64,000 bases of DNA from Helichrysum umbraculigerum (GCA_949592205.1 CATIUR010000001.1:76898059-76962058), one strand, 5' to 3'. Positions 35,567 through 46,540 are shown, counted from the stretch's first letter. The notes: generated by a model not told the origin, from the letters alone. Numbers and translations: made by a program.

Positions 35567-38500
35567 TGTCACACACCGCTAAAGCGGAAACACGAGGAGT
35601 AACAGTACCGGGTAACAATGCACAAGATATAGAAGTAACACCATACATAATTTAGCAAAAGTATTACAAATTACTACAAGTTCAAAACATAGATCCAAAG
35701 GAGATTACATTAAGTTCATAAAGTTTTCAAAAGAGATTCATAGTTTCAAAACAAAGCAAACGCGTGTGAACATGCATCCATGCTAATATACTCCTAGAAT
35801 GCACCTTACTGTCGTTCTCCTGAAAAGCATGATAAAACAAAAGGGTCAACTATGGTCATAGTTGGTGAGTACACAGGTTTAGTTTTATAAACAAACAAAT
35901 TAAAAGCTTTATAAATGACATGAATAAAAAGATTTGTTGTAATAGTTGCGAATATGAAAGGTAGTATACAGGAGTGTTAATGCAATTGAGGCCACTACTA
36001 AACCGATTCAACCGACACATGCCCCAAGCTCCATGTTCTATCGGTAACATGAGTACTGTAATACTATGCACTCACGACCAGTGTAAGTGAGGAGTGGTTT
36101 CCTCCTAAATAGCGCTATCCATAAATATTAACGGCTTGCTAACGAGTTAATAAGTAGTGTAAAAGATAAATTCGGGGACTTTAGCACGATAGTACTTAAT
36201 TAAGCATAACAATAGTATATCTCAATTCGCATAAATAATGTAGCAAAAGTTCAACAAGTTCATAAAGACTACAACCAATTTAATTTAAAGTTTAAGATCA
36301 TGCTTTTCCCCCAAAATAATAAACAAGTAAAAAGGGGCTGTGAAAACTCACAGTTGAGCGTAAGCGTGAATCGACGGATGTAACACGTGTGCTTGTCGAG
36401 TATGAATCCTATCCAAGTCCTATGAACACGAGGTCTCTAGTTAGATTCTCGGTAAATTGGTTTGTTAAGATTGCTTAGTTAAGTATTTAGATTACCAAGT
36501 GCCAATATCATTAGTTTTTGCTTTGTAGTTTGTTAACGTCCAATATCACGTTTGATTACTAATTGAATACATAAGCATACAACATTCTTAAATTGTCGAA
36601 TTTCTTTATACAAGTCATATAATGTCGCATGATTGTTAGTGTCCAAATTTCATGGCGTTTTGTGTGTTGGAATTTTGGTTCTTCACAATTTATGATTAAC
36701 ATACACAATCGATAAATACATAAAAAGACACCCCAAACTCTTCTTGTTAGCATTCTTTCCAAAAATAGTAACTTTCCCGTTTTCGAAACCGATACCCGTT
36801 TTTGTTGACTTGGTAAAATCTTCTCGGTTTGACCCGAGACTTATACCCAAACCTAAAATATGTTTATAGGTCACAAAAAGTTAGTCTTTCTCTAAATAGA
36901 AAATCCGTAAGTGTCGGCTTCCAACTTTTACCAAAATCAGTCCATAATCTTAATTCCAGAAATCTTACACCTGTTTGTTGGATTTATTAAAAATACTTCT
37001 GATCCAAATTTAAATAAGGGAAAAATCTCAGATGTGCTACAATATATTTCTACTTTGTGTAATTTTTACAGAACTAATAGAGAAGTCCAAGTATTTTTAG
37101 ATTTTACTTTTATCTTCTGGAGTCAGATTTAAACACATGCATGCAATCATTGTTTATGAGCAAAATGTACATGGAATCAATAAAAAATGGTCTTCTTGAA
37201 AGTTGTAGCCAATGCAATTTGTAAACTTTTGGCGTTAGTTTCAAGTAATTTGGAGTTGTAATGCTCCAGTTATGATTAAAACATTGAAAGAAAAGTTTCT
37301 GACCTAACCTAACAGCTTATACATCTTTACTTACAAAAATTATTAAAAATATCAAATTAACTTATATGAACATGATACTTATATGGTTGGAAAGATTATT
37401 TTCAGAAGTTGATTTTAGACTATAAAAACGTCCATTTTCATGAAGAAATGAATTTTAGAAAAATCGTGGAAGTAGATGAAAGTTTCTGGACAGAAAACTT
37501 GCAAGTCCATGATGAATGTTTTGAGCTTAAACAAGAACACCACCATGGAAACAAAATGAACTTTTGATCTTTTGACCTATAAATCAATGATCTAACACAT
37601 GTATGGTGTTGAAATACATCCATGATGTGTTAGAGATGATTATTAACCTTTAAATAAGCTTTTTACACAAAGATGAACAAGATCTAACTAGATTACAAAC
37701 AATAATACGATTTTTCACTTGATTTTCAGTTTGATCATGGGTTACTCTTTCTTTTAACACATAAAGATGTAAAAAGAGATAACCTACAAACATCAAGCAT
37801 ATTATGAGGATTTTAGCCATTAAAGAGGCATAAAATCCGAATTTCATGAAGAAAAAGGTAAGAAAATGGAAGATTACTAAATGTAGTTGATGTAGTTTAC
37901 CTTTATGTTCTTGTTTAAGCTTCTTAACACATTTGAAATACTTGATTTGAGATGGTTGTAGACTGATTTTTGATAGGAGTTTGAAGAGAAAGAGTGAGTG
38001 TTCTTGAGAAAATGAGAGATAGAGAGTGTGTGTGTGTGTGTGTGTGTTTTTAGGATAGTGTATGAGTGAAATGTGTGGGAAATGATGGAAATGCATGGGG
38101 ATTAAGGGGTGAACGTTTTTTGGGAATTTAAGAGTCATTTTTCTTTTTATTAATTTGATAAATATCAAGTTTAAAGGTCAAATTAAGTTTGTATTAAAGG
38201 TGTGTAAGTAATTTGTATGATATAAGGTTTATTTGGTGGTGTTTGTGGTTATTATTTGATAAATAAGAATTGAACTCTAAAATTAAAAATGATACTTCTA
38301 ATTATGATTTAATCATGTTAAAGATTAATTATACATTATATTTGATCAAATGTTACTAGTTAAATACTTAATTGATTTAACCAATGAATTACGAAATTTC
38401 TATAAACCCTGATTTTGAAATTTGAAAGATATATTTGTGACAAGTATGGATTTAGATTTTATATTTATAAGTTCTTGAATTAAATTGACAGACATTTAAT

Positions 38501-38820
38501 TTGTCTAAGTTTGACGTTCACAAATTATTTATCCGATTAAGCTTACATTGTCTGTTCACGGGAATTTCGGTTTTGTGAATCATTAAGGATTTTATGAAAG
38601 CATAAAGAAGTATACTTTTCATTGTTTAATTTGGCACTTAGTACCCTAATTTAGCATGTCTAAAAGAACTTATTGTTCACTAAGCAATCACTACGTTGTT
38701 ATATAGCTTTAGTAGACCTAAGGAATTATAACCTAGAAATCTCACTAGGATTTAAGGAATGCGGTAAATGTAATTCAAGATTCGAGTGTGATAATGACCT
38801 GAGATTTGACGGTTGTAACA
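35567..38820 (-). mobile_element. Solo LTR (long Ty3/gypsy-type), nested in element 1
   Basis: On the minus strand it runs TGTTACAACCGTC ... GCGGTGTGTGACA, a TG...CA unit of 3254 bp, with CTCTA duplicated at 35562-35566 and 38821-38825. There is no internal domain, so it is a solo LTR left by LTR-LTR recombination. Near its 3' end (minus strand) is ACTCACCAACTATG and GTTGACCC, a layout also seen in the 52544 solo LTR and typical of Tekay/Del chromovirus LTRs. The minus-strand leader has a (GT)n tract (plus 38028-38047). Lineage is an inference; the boundaries are firm. Confidence 0.88.
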
Positions 38821-38992
38821 CTCTATTTATTGTTGAACAATCGTGACAATTACAAGTGAAAAATAATTTTATTTTAGACTTGTACAAAGTAAATGGGTTT
38901 TAATTTATACTTAGTTTTCATTTCGTTAAGATTGCAAGTTTGACCAGTCAAACCTGCGAGGTGAGTCAACATGTGCGAAATTGAACATAGGG

Positions 38993-39000
38993 TATAAAAG
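38993..39000 (+). promoter_or_regulatory. Internal TATA box of the accessory gene unit
   Basis: TATAAAAG in GGGTATAAAAGGAG, a near-perfect plant TATA, lies about 190 bp before a consensus splice donor (GTAAGT at 39187). It suggests transcription independent of the LTR. Confidence 0.55.
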
Positions 39001-39024
39001 GAGACAACTCAACGAACCAAACTC

Positions 39025-40271
39025 ACATTTTCCACATACTCTACGAACCCAATTCAGACCCTCTGCGACTCGATTTTTGGTGAAACGAACCGAAGTATAT
39101 TTTCGGTTGATTTTCGATTTTTTCGAACGAGGAAGGAATTTTTCATCCGTGGAACTTATTCATCTTTTCATTACGCATCTTTTGAAGTAAGTTTCATGCG
39201 ATTTCACCGTGTAATTTGTGAGAAATCAATCGGTTTATGTTTTCGAATGTTTCGGTTTAGTTTTTCACGGATTTGATAAAAATTAGTGATTTATAAAATC
39301 TAAAACATGTTAATAATGATTAATCGATGCTAATGGAACATGTTTTAAGTGTTTAATTGCTTTGAAACATGTTAGATCGTTGATTTAAAGATTGATCTCG
39401 TTAAACCGTTCATCCTACGAACCGAGATCTAATCTCGCTTCGTAGCCCGCTCCAACGAACCGAATCCAATTATTTTTTACTTTCGTTGACTGCAACGAAA
39501 CGACCCCGTTTCGTTTGATTTCAGTTTAACGAACCGAACCGAGTTTCTTGGTTGACTTCAGTTGACTGAAGCGAAACGAACTCGATTCGTTTGACTTCAG
39601 TTGACCGAACCGAATTGAGTTACCTTATTGACTTTTGTTGACCGAAGCGAAACAAACTTATTTTGACTTCGTTTGACTTGGGTTGACCGGAGCGACTCGA
39701 ATTCAACTCGTGGAGTTTCTGCGAAGCGATTTGAACGATTTATTTAATTTATATTTTTAATTGACTTAGTTTGACTTTGAGAACTGAATTTAACTTGTTG
39801 ACTTCAGTTGAGTTTGTAAAATTAAGTAAATTTTAATATTGTTTCATTATAACTTGTTTTCGATTTGAGAATCGTTTGGTTACAAATAATTAACAAGTTA
39901 CTCATTTTTACACGTTTAGACTTACGAACTTATGTTATAAGTTAAAAATGTATTAACATTTAACAATTTCAGTTATTTCATATCGAAAGTCTTCCGACTC
40001 ATAGTGTAGTTGAGCATCATGTCCCGATATTTATCGGCGGTATGATAACTCAAATTGTTATTCTTAGCTAACGGACTTTATATATAATTTGCAGAATATA
40101 ATTGAAAGGTTAAATATTTTTAATTGTTCAATTAAGTTTCAGTGAATTAAGTTATTAGTTGATAGTAGACTTAGTCGTTTGATGATCTTTTGATCATAAT
40201 ACGTTAAAGTTTAAATTAATTAATGTTTGTTTAGTTAATCTTTTTGCTATTTGTGTAATTTTGAATTACAG
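39025..40271 (+). other. Leader exon and 5' UTR intron of accessory gene 1
   Basis: A leader exon of about 160 nt (start inferred from the TATA box) ends at the donor GAA|GTAAGT (39187). The intron would run 39187-40271 and end TTGAATTACAG two bases before the ATG. The intron holds repeated CGAACCGA and TTGACTTCAGTTGAC words (39400-39740) and the 59-nt hairpin block at 39983-40041. Confidence 0.5.
39983..40041 (+). promoter_or_regulatory. 59-nt conserved hairpin block, copy A
   Basis: Starts TCGAAAGTCT, contains CCGACTCAT and ends with the hairpin CCGAT-ATTT-ATCGG plus CGGT. It aligns without gaps to 42681-42739 at about 45 of 59 positions. The stem is kept in the other copy by a paired C-G to T-A change. 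Its role is unknown. Confidence 0.6.
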
Positions 40272-40273
40272 AT

Positions 40274-42501
40274 ATGGCTAACAGATCTTTTGAGAAGGGT
40301 CACACCATACTGGTGAACCTAGATCTGAACGAGCGCGGTGCTGAGCGCTTTGAGCAGATTTTGACTTATCTAGCACGATCGAGAATTCGATTTGCTATTA
40401 CAGAGTCACCGCCGCTGAACAGAGGTCTTCTTACGGAGTTTTGGAGAAACATTGTCTATGATGCTGCTGCGAATCCTCCTACTATTCGTACGATAGTCAA
40501 TCAGCATCCTATCTCATTTACAGCTGCTGATATTTGACAGCTCTTACGTTTAGGGACTGAAGAACAAGATGCTGGTATTCGACCTTATTCTGCTGATTTT
40601 ATTGAGGGCGCTTTAGGTCGTACCAGATATTCTGGACCCAGGAGAGGACGCCAGTTTGTCAAGGCGTTTGTTCTAGGCCAGTGGAGGTTCCTGTTCACGG
40701 TTATTGTTTCTGGTTTTGGGAACAAGAAGTCAGGGTTAGATGAGCTCAGTCCAGAGCTTATGTCTGCAGTACTGTCACTGGTTTACAATAAATCATACAG
40801 TTTCTCTTCTTACATTTTCAATTCTTTTATCAGACAGATTACAGGAGCTGTACGAATGCAGTTTATTCTTTATCCCCGATTCTGCATGCTTCTGATTCGC
40901 AATCAAGTTCAGAATCTACCTTCTTATGAAGCTGATTTTCATGTTGAGACGATAGGGTTGAGAGGTTACAACGCTTGTTTTCTGTTATCCAAGCGTAAAG
41001 ATGAGATCAAAACTAAGGCAGCTGATCTCTTTGGGCATCTTCTTGATGCTGATTATGTTGCTCCACCGAACAATGGTTGGATGGATGCCGGAGCTCAACC
41101 TCAAGCTCAAGCACAACAGCAACAGCAAGCTCAAGAACAACCTTAAGCTCCAGTTCCAGAAGCAGCTGAGCAACAAGAACTCATTAAAGATGTTATACAT
41201 CAGGCTGCACAACAAGGGGAGCAGGTAATACCTGAGCTAGCTACTGAGGTTCTACATGAGGTTTTAGTACAGAACGATGACGCTCATGATCCATTTTTGG
41301 TTGCAATTGAACAATTTAAGGTAATGTTTGTTATATATTATAATTCAATTGTAAATTTACTATATTTCTTATCATTATATGTGCTTACTCATGAATAGGA
41401 AACTGAAGTTGTTGACCTAGAGGTTATTCAACCTGAGGGTTCACAAGGTCAGAGAGGTGCTGGTCCATCTGTTCCTTCTAGGAAAGATGGTGATACAGCA
41501 TCTGAGTCAGATTATGAGGAAACATTGATGATGCGCTGAGGGTTTTAGAACCGACAGAGAGAGGAAAGAGAAAGCTTGTAGATGAGGATGATGATGAAGA
41601 GGTTCAACCTCTTATGACTACACGTAGGAAGCGTGTTAGGACATCTATTCCTGAGCTTTCGATTGGAAACATGCCAGGTTATTTATTTTATTACTAATAG
41701 TAGGTTGTAAATTTTGACATAGAGACTGAGATAGATCTTTTCTATAACAGTTACTAGGGAACAACTGCCTTCTAGGTCGAAACCTACGATGCAACAATCG
41801 ACTGCTCGTATATCTGAAACCTCAGAGCAGGTTAGAGATATGAGTATTGTTATTGCAGTAGAACTTAATTAGAGATTGAGACAGATAATTATGTTACTGT
41901 TACTAATTTAAGTTATATATAGGTGTCTGGTATGACTGGTCGGTTTACAACAAACAAGGCAGCTCGTATTGCAGTTGGTATTTTGAGTGATGCATTTGAT
42001 AAGATGGTCCATCAAGTGGGACAATCTGCTTCTGCACAACCTGCACAACATACGACACCGCCAGTGAAAGCTTCTGAAAGGATTTCTAGCTTGGAATCTC
42101 GAGTTCAAACTCTTGAATCTCAGAACGTTATCCTTGCCAAGGAGTTTACCGAGCAAGGTATGGCTTATACTGCTCTGCTGAAGGCACACACGATGTTGCT
42201 TAGAGATGCCGAAGTTAACCGGAGAAAGCTTGATCGACTTGAGCGTTTAGTGCTGGAGTTGACAAAGGACAAGCCGTCTCAGGGGGAGATTCTGGCACAT
42301 CATAAGGCGTGCAAAGAAGATGAGCTAAGGAAGAAGCAGAGACGAGATGAAGATGATGATCCCAGTACACAGAAAGAGAGTGAGCCGACTGGTCCTTCAA
42401 AGACTAGTGAGCGAGCTACTACTCAGGGGGAGTCTACGTCTGCTGGCAATGGTATTGGTACAAGTGCTGCGGGTACAAGTGAAGCTGGTAAGACAGCTTA
42501 G
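40274..42501 (+). pseudogene. Sirevirus accessory (env-like position) gene 1, four coding exons, broken
   Basis: Coding exons are 40274-41320, 41399-41677, 41751-41830 and 41923-42501, with GT-AG borders and matching phases. The first exon contains GQWRFLFTVIVSGFGNKKSG and VYNKSYSFSSYIFN, the block found in the post-pol frame of plant Sireviruses. A Gln/Ala-rich stretch follows (about 41095-41145). Exon 4 encodes a predicted coiled coil (RISSLESRVQTLESQN ...) and a charged Ser/Thr-rich tail. Breaks: TGA at 40535-40537, TAA at 41144-41146, and a one-base frameshift near 41522. No signal peptide or clear membrane anchor is seen, so 'env-like' is positional only. Function unknown; possible nuclear or RNA-binding roles are speculation. 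Confidence 0.75.
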
Positions 42502-43123
42502 ACTTATGTAGTTATTTGTACTTTGAATTTAGTTGAATTATGATTGTACATTATAATTGTAACTGAATAATTATAACTTAATATTTTGATAATATGTTCG
42601 GCTTGAGATTATTATTACAAGTTAAATATATTAGAAATTATTTAAGTTAGTTGATTTTGAAAAGTTAAATAAATTAGTGATCGAAAGACTGCCGACTCAT
42701 TGAGTAGTCGTGCGACGTGTTCTGATTTATATCAGCGGTCAAAATTTATTTTAACTTAGACATTTTAGATTTGAGAGTTTTTATAACTGACAAGTTAAAT
42801 ATGTAATATTTTTGCTAGACAAATGATATATAATTTAAAAGTTAGATTGATAGTTCGATTAAATTTTAGAAATTATATAAGATAATTAATAGTAAATTTA
42901 AATGCTTGGTGATTGTTCAAAATGCATTAGAATTTAAATTTAATTAATATTTGTTAAGTATCTTAATAAGACTTAAGAATTTTTGGTTGATTCAGAGTAA
43001 TCAATAGAATTTTATAAGTTATATAATATGGTTATATCACACAATTGAGATAAATAAAGAGATTCTTAGATTGATTCAGGGAAATCAATAAAAGAATTTA
43101 TATTATTAATTTGATTTGTGTAG
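42502..43123 (+). other. Spacer/intron before accessory gene 2
   Basis: AT-rich, with the second 59-nt hairpin block (42681-42739) and a duplicated phrase TTGATTCAG(A/G)G(T/A)AATCAATA before the acceptor TTTGTGTAG (43123). No clear TATA box, so accessory gene 2 may be an alternative 3' exon of the same transcript. Confidence 0.45.
42681..42739 (+). promoter_or_regulatory. 59-nt conserved hairpin block, copy B
   Basis: TCGAAAGACT ... CCGACTCAT ... CTGAT-TTAT-ATCAG-CGGT, the same length as copy A and about 76% identical. It lies 385 bp upstream of the accessory gene 2 exon. Confidence 0.6.
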
Positions 43124-43125
43124 GT

Positions 43126-44148
43126 ATGGAAATGCTAGAATTGAGTGACTCTGGAAGTGATCTTCTTGATGAAATCGATGAAGAAATTGATTTTGATCTT
43201 GAAGAAGGAGAATTTTTACTACCTGAAGATTGGACTGTTGTACCTGAGAATGTGCAAGACATTGGTGTAGATCCAGATGCAAATATTGATGAACACCATG
43301 TGAGCCCATCTAGGACAGAAGTTATTATTGAAAATGATCAAGGTCCAACAGTTGTCGATGTAGATGAAGAAATCGATGACTCAACCGATTCTGAAGATAA
43401 TGAAATTCTGATTCCTACCAAGAATCCAGCTGTTTTTCTTAGAAAACTTCCAAAACAGAAGAAGAAGGTTGGAGTTTCTGAAGTTGATATAACTGGGAAA
43501 CGGGAACCTAAAAGAGGGATTATCGGATGGTACTTTGACTCTGAACTGAAGCTTTTCGCTATCAAAAGGTTTGATGGAGTTCAATATTTTGAGAAAAAGC
43601 TTGCAGTATTTAGTTCGTTACCAAGATTTGAAGTTATGGACTTGGCTAGATTAGAGTTGAATAACCCGAATAATGATGATTATGCTAAGTATGTTGAAAG
43701 AATAATCAGAACTGAGGTTAGAACAAAGAAGTTTGATAAGATTAAGACAAGGAAAGGAAAGACAATCAAATTGAAGGAACGAAGTCAAAGAACTGGAAGA
43801 AAAAGGAGAAAGAAAGTATATCCAGCTATCAGGTGTGTTCAGCAAATTCCACTGAAGACAATGCCACAAGATATTCTGGGAAATATGAAGAGTTGGCACG
43901 TGGATTCAGGAACTGGAGAAGCTGTCATGGTTGAAGCTGATGATGAGGTTGAAGGTGGTGAAAGAGAAATCTTCAGAGTTTATGACCATCGACACCTAAT
44001 GAACATGTCGAAGAAAGATTTGATAAAGTTGAATGAAAATAGAATCTTGACGACAGTAGCATGGGGTGATTTAGCACGTGATTATCAAATGATGGTTAAG
44101 ACTTGTATCAAGTTGAAGATTTATGCTGGAAGTAAGATTTACAAGTGA
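43126..44148 (+). CDS. Sirevirus accessory gene 2, intact 340-aa protein
   Basis: A single open frame that starts at ATG two bases after a splice-acceptor-like TTTGTGTAG. The N-terminus is strongly acidic (LDEIDEEIDFDLEEGE). A middle segment reads GIIGWYFDSELKLFAIKRFD. A basic nuclear-localisation-like RKRRKK lies at 225-230. The C-terminal part has KSWHVDSGTGEAVMV and EIFRVYDHRHLMNMSKKDL. Comparable frames follow the env-like frame in some Asteraceae Sireviruses, as I recall, but no function is known to me. It ends 62 bp before the 3' LTR. Unlike pol and accessory gene 1 it has no break. Confidence 0.7.
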   Translation: MEMLELSDSGSDLLDEIDEEIDFDLEEGEFLLPEDWTVVPENVQDIGVDPDANIDEHHVSPSRTEVIIENDQGPTVVDVDEEIDDSTDSEDNEILIPTKNPAVFLRKLPKQKKKVGVSEVDITGKREPKRGIIGWYFDSELKLFAIKRFDGVQYFEKKLAVFSSLPRFEVMDLARLELNNPNNDDYAKYVERIIRTEVRTKKFDKIKTRKGKTIKLKERSQRTGRKRRKKVYPAIRCVQQIPLKTMPQDILGNMKSWHVDSGTGEAVMVEADDEVEGGEREIFRVYDHRHLMNMSKKDLIKLNENRILTTVAWGDLARDYQMMVKTCIKLKIYAGSKIYK

Positions 44149-44199
44149 AGATCAAAGACAACTTGAAGACATAGTAATATAGACGCTAGAACTATTGTC

Positions 44200-44208
44200 A
44201 AGGGGGAG
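44200..44208 (+). other. Polypurine tract of element 1
   Basis: AAGGGGGAG lies just before TC and the 3' LTR start. It primes plus-strand DNA synthesis. Confidence 0.85.
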
Positions 44209-44210
44209 TC

Positions 44211-44845
44211 TGTTGGGACATGTATTTGTGACAACAGATCTAGCTTGTAATAGTACTAGTGATTATTGTAATCAAGTGTGTACAATTGATTTTGAATTGT
44301 AATGATATTAGTTTGTTGTTAATATTCGTTAAATATATTAGTAAGATAAAGTGTTAGACGAATATCGAGAATGAAAATGCAAACTAAAGTCTGTCTGCGA
44401 GACGAGATCTCAAGTCGCAGGATTTGGTTCTGCGAGTCGAGATCTGGGCTCGCAAAGGTGGCAACGAACCGAGCTGATATTAAAGGTGGCAACGAACCGA
44501 GATCAGTTATGGGTTTGGTTTGGGCTGCGAAGTCAGTCGACTCGCAGAGCCCATCGGGCTGCGAGTCGAGTCGAGCAGATTCATATAAATACATAATTAG
44601 GTCAAATTGTTTTATAACTTTTGCAATTCGAATTTCCAGAGCATTATAGACGACATCAAGCATTCTTAAGGTTAGGTATTGATCGATTAACATTAATTAA
44701 TGGATACAAAACCTTGTTGATTAATCAATTCGCTATTATCTTGCAAAACAATTCGTTCACAATCCGTGAACCAAGTATTAAGGAATTCCAAGCCTTAATA
44801 CCTAAAGATAACCTCGTTATCGATCCTAATACATACGGACTTAAA
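44211..44845 (+). repeat. 3' LTR of element 1
   Basis: 635 bp, the same length as the 5' LTR. About 12 substitutions are seen, three of them clustered near 44741-44744 and two near 44790. TATAAATA at 44584-44591. Confidence 0.92.
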
Positions 44846-44938
44846 GGCTAGGGTCCATATATGTTTCTAGGGTTTTATGTAATTGTTATAAATAGTTTAT
44901 CAATAAACGTAATACCTCACGGGTTTCATTCATTAACA

Positions 44939-44950
44939 TAGTATCAGAGC
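44939..44950 (+). other. Primer binding site of the TRIM element
   Basis: TAGTATCAGAGC follows the TRIM 5' LTR. It has one mismatch to the initiator Met tRNA site used by element 1. Confidence 0.75.
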
Positions 44951-45532
44951 GGGTTCTTTAACCCTCTGACTTACCGCATTAGCTTTATCTCTTTTATGTG
45001 CCGCCGCCATAACTAGGTTGGTTGCCGCCTCCATCTCCTTCGCGTTCCCCGTCCGCGAATCATTCTCATCCATCTTTCAATTATCTGTTCCTATAATTTC
45101 TTCTGGCATGAGTCTGTTTTATTATTAAAAGTATTTGTTTTCTATTTCTTAACCAAAAAAAAAAAAAAAAAAGGTTTCAAATCTTATATATCTTGCATAT
45201 TTTGTTTCCTTAATTTCTATCCTATGATTCTATAATTTCTATCCTATTGAAATCGTCAATATTAATTCATCGTTTCTAAAAGTTTTTTCTAATCCATCTA
45301 ATCTTTCCAATCTTATCTCATATTTCTCTAATTCTCTTTCAAATACGATCAATCCCAAAAAAAAAAAGAGTTGCTCACTACCGGACATCTACATCGCGAA
45401 CTGTTGCTGCTATTGTTGTGCCGCCACAAGCTCATGTCGCTGCCGTCATGCCTTTTTCTACTTTACTTTAACTTTTGCAATTTTTTTTATGTATTTACGC
45501 TCCAGTTTGAGCGTCCGTTTACTGCAGGGGAA

Positions 45533-45653
45533 TATTAGAGTATGTTATCTTAAGTTAGCATGGCCCAGCCCGATTGTATAGATGGGCTAGGGTCCATATA
45601 GGTTTCTAGGATTTTATGTAATTGTTATAAATAACGGATTTCATTCATTAACA
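45533..45653 (+). repeat. 3' LTR of the TRIM element
   Basis: 121 bp, TATTAGAGTATG ... CATTAACA, shorter than the 5' copy by about 24 bp. Preceded by the purine tract CAGGGGAA. Confidence 0.82.
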
Positions 45654-45659
45654 AAGTTC

Positions 45660-45833
45660 AAGTGTTAGTGTTGTTTGGCGTTGTTCAATTGTGTTTCATT
45701 AATATATTGTCTCAAAATGTACCATTTTCCAGGATTTTTTAATCAAAGTGTTAGTGTTATTTGTAGTTCTTCAATTGTGTTTCAATGATGTATTGTATCA
45801 AAATGTCATAATTAATCAGGGATTTCTTAATCT
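45660..45833. repeat. 86-bp tandem duplication
   Basis: Two diverged copies of AAGTGTTAGTGTT...CAATTGTGTTTCA...TATTGT.TCAAAATG, starting at 45660 and 45746. Confidence 0.75.
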
Positions 45834-46049
45834 TTGTATCAATATATATATATATATATTTTTTGCCAAACAAGGGTTTTAAGTTTTTTTTTGAAATGCA
45901 AAGAATTTAATTAAGCCTCACCAAGAAGACACCAAAGAGTTTACAATATCGAATTCGAAATGATGGCTGACTCGTAACCACAAATATTTACATGAATAAA
46001 GCACCAATACTACGCTCACGTTAAGATGACGTATGATTTAACCCAGATC

Positions 46050-46540
46050 AATTTCACGAGGGTTAAGAATTCACGAGTTCCACTTCATAACTTTCTTGCA
46101 CATCTATTTTCCATCCATAAAAGAGCAAAATGTTGAATTTTGGAAAAAATATCCACTTGGTGCAACATGTTTCTTTCTTGGTTCAAAGCATGTAGAATTG
46201 TGTTCCTCCATCTTCAAATCGTCCAAATTGTGACATAGAAAACACTATTCAACATCTTCACAATTACCTTGTTCTTATTAACAGTCAATTTCCCGGTAAT
46301 TATGTCAAATAGTGAATCTTCTTGTGTCGGATGAATCTGCCACCAGCTCCAAATTTTCAACCATACGGGCCTCACCAAATGACGTTTTAGTAAGCAATGA
46401 TCCAGGTTTTCCGGGGTCAGACCACATAAAACACAAAGTTCAAAATTACCCCTTTGGATAGGTTGACCCGTGAAGGAAGGCGATCAAAAAAAGCACGCCA
46501 AACACAAAGATTTTGGGCCAAAATTAGATACATTTACAAA
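46050..46540 (-). pseudogene. LINE reverse transcriptase C-terminal (zf-RVT) fragment
   Basis: The minus strand encodes LPSRVNLSKGVILN, ELCVLCGLTPENLDHCLL (the Cys/His cluster of the zinc-binding domain at the end of plant L1-type reverse transcriptases), LVRPVWLKIWSWW and RWRNTILHALNQE. At least two frameshifts and one TGA interrupt it. No target duplication or poly(A) tail was assigned. Confidence 0.8.

Larger units (their letters stand above)
26788..44845 (+). mobile_element. Sirevirus-type Ty1/copia retrotransposon with accessory genes (element 1)
   Basis: An 18-kb element bounded by two 635-bp LTRs and a GGCTA duplication (26783-26787, 44846-44850). The order is 5' LTR, Met-tRNA primer site, repeat-rich leader, gag, pol (protease, integrase, RT, RNase H), a long non-coding block, two accessory genes, polypurine tract and 3' LTR. 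Integrase before RT makes it copia. The large gag, long post-pol region and extra frames place it in the Sirevirus (SIRE/Maximus) lineage. The LTRs differ at about 12 positions by eye (about 2%), so the insertion is young. It sits inside the TRIM element and carries a solo LTR itself (35567-38820). Confidence 0.9.
26731..45653 (+). mobile_element. TRIM-like mini LTR element, split by the Sirevirus
   Basis: The 5' LTR is 26731-26787 plus 44851-44938 (145 bp, TATTAGAGTATG ... CATTAACA). The 3' LTR is 45533-45653 (121 bp, with a ~24-bp deletion). Flanking AAGTT is duplicated at 26726-26730 and 45654-45658. After the 5' LTR comes TAGTATCAGAGC (44939-44950), a near match to the initiator-Met tRNA primer site. 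CTGCAGGGGAA before the 3' LTR is a polypurine tract. The internal 594 bp has no gag or pol, so without the insertion the element is about 860 bp, the size of a terminal-repeat retrotransposon in miniature. Confidence 0.82.

Noticed and set aside
40274..42501. Accessory gene 1 as a true viral envelope gene
   Set aside because: No signal peptide, fusion segment or terminal membrane anchor can be seen; the name would rest on position only.
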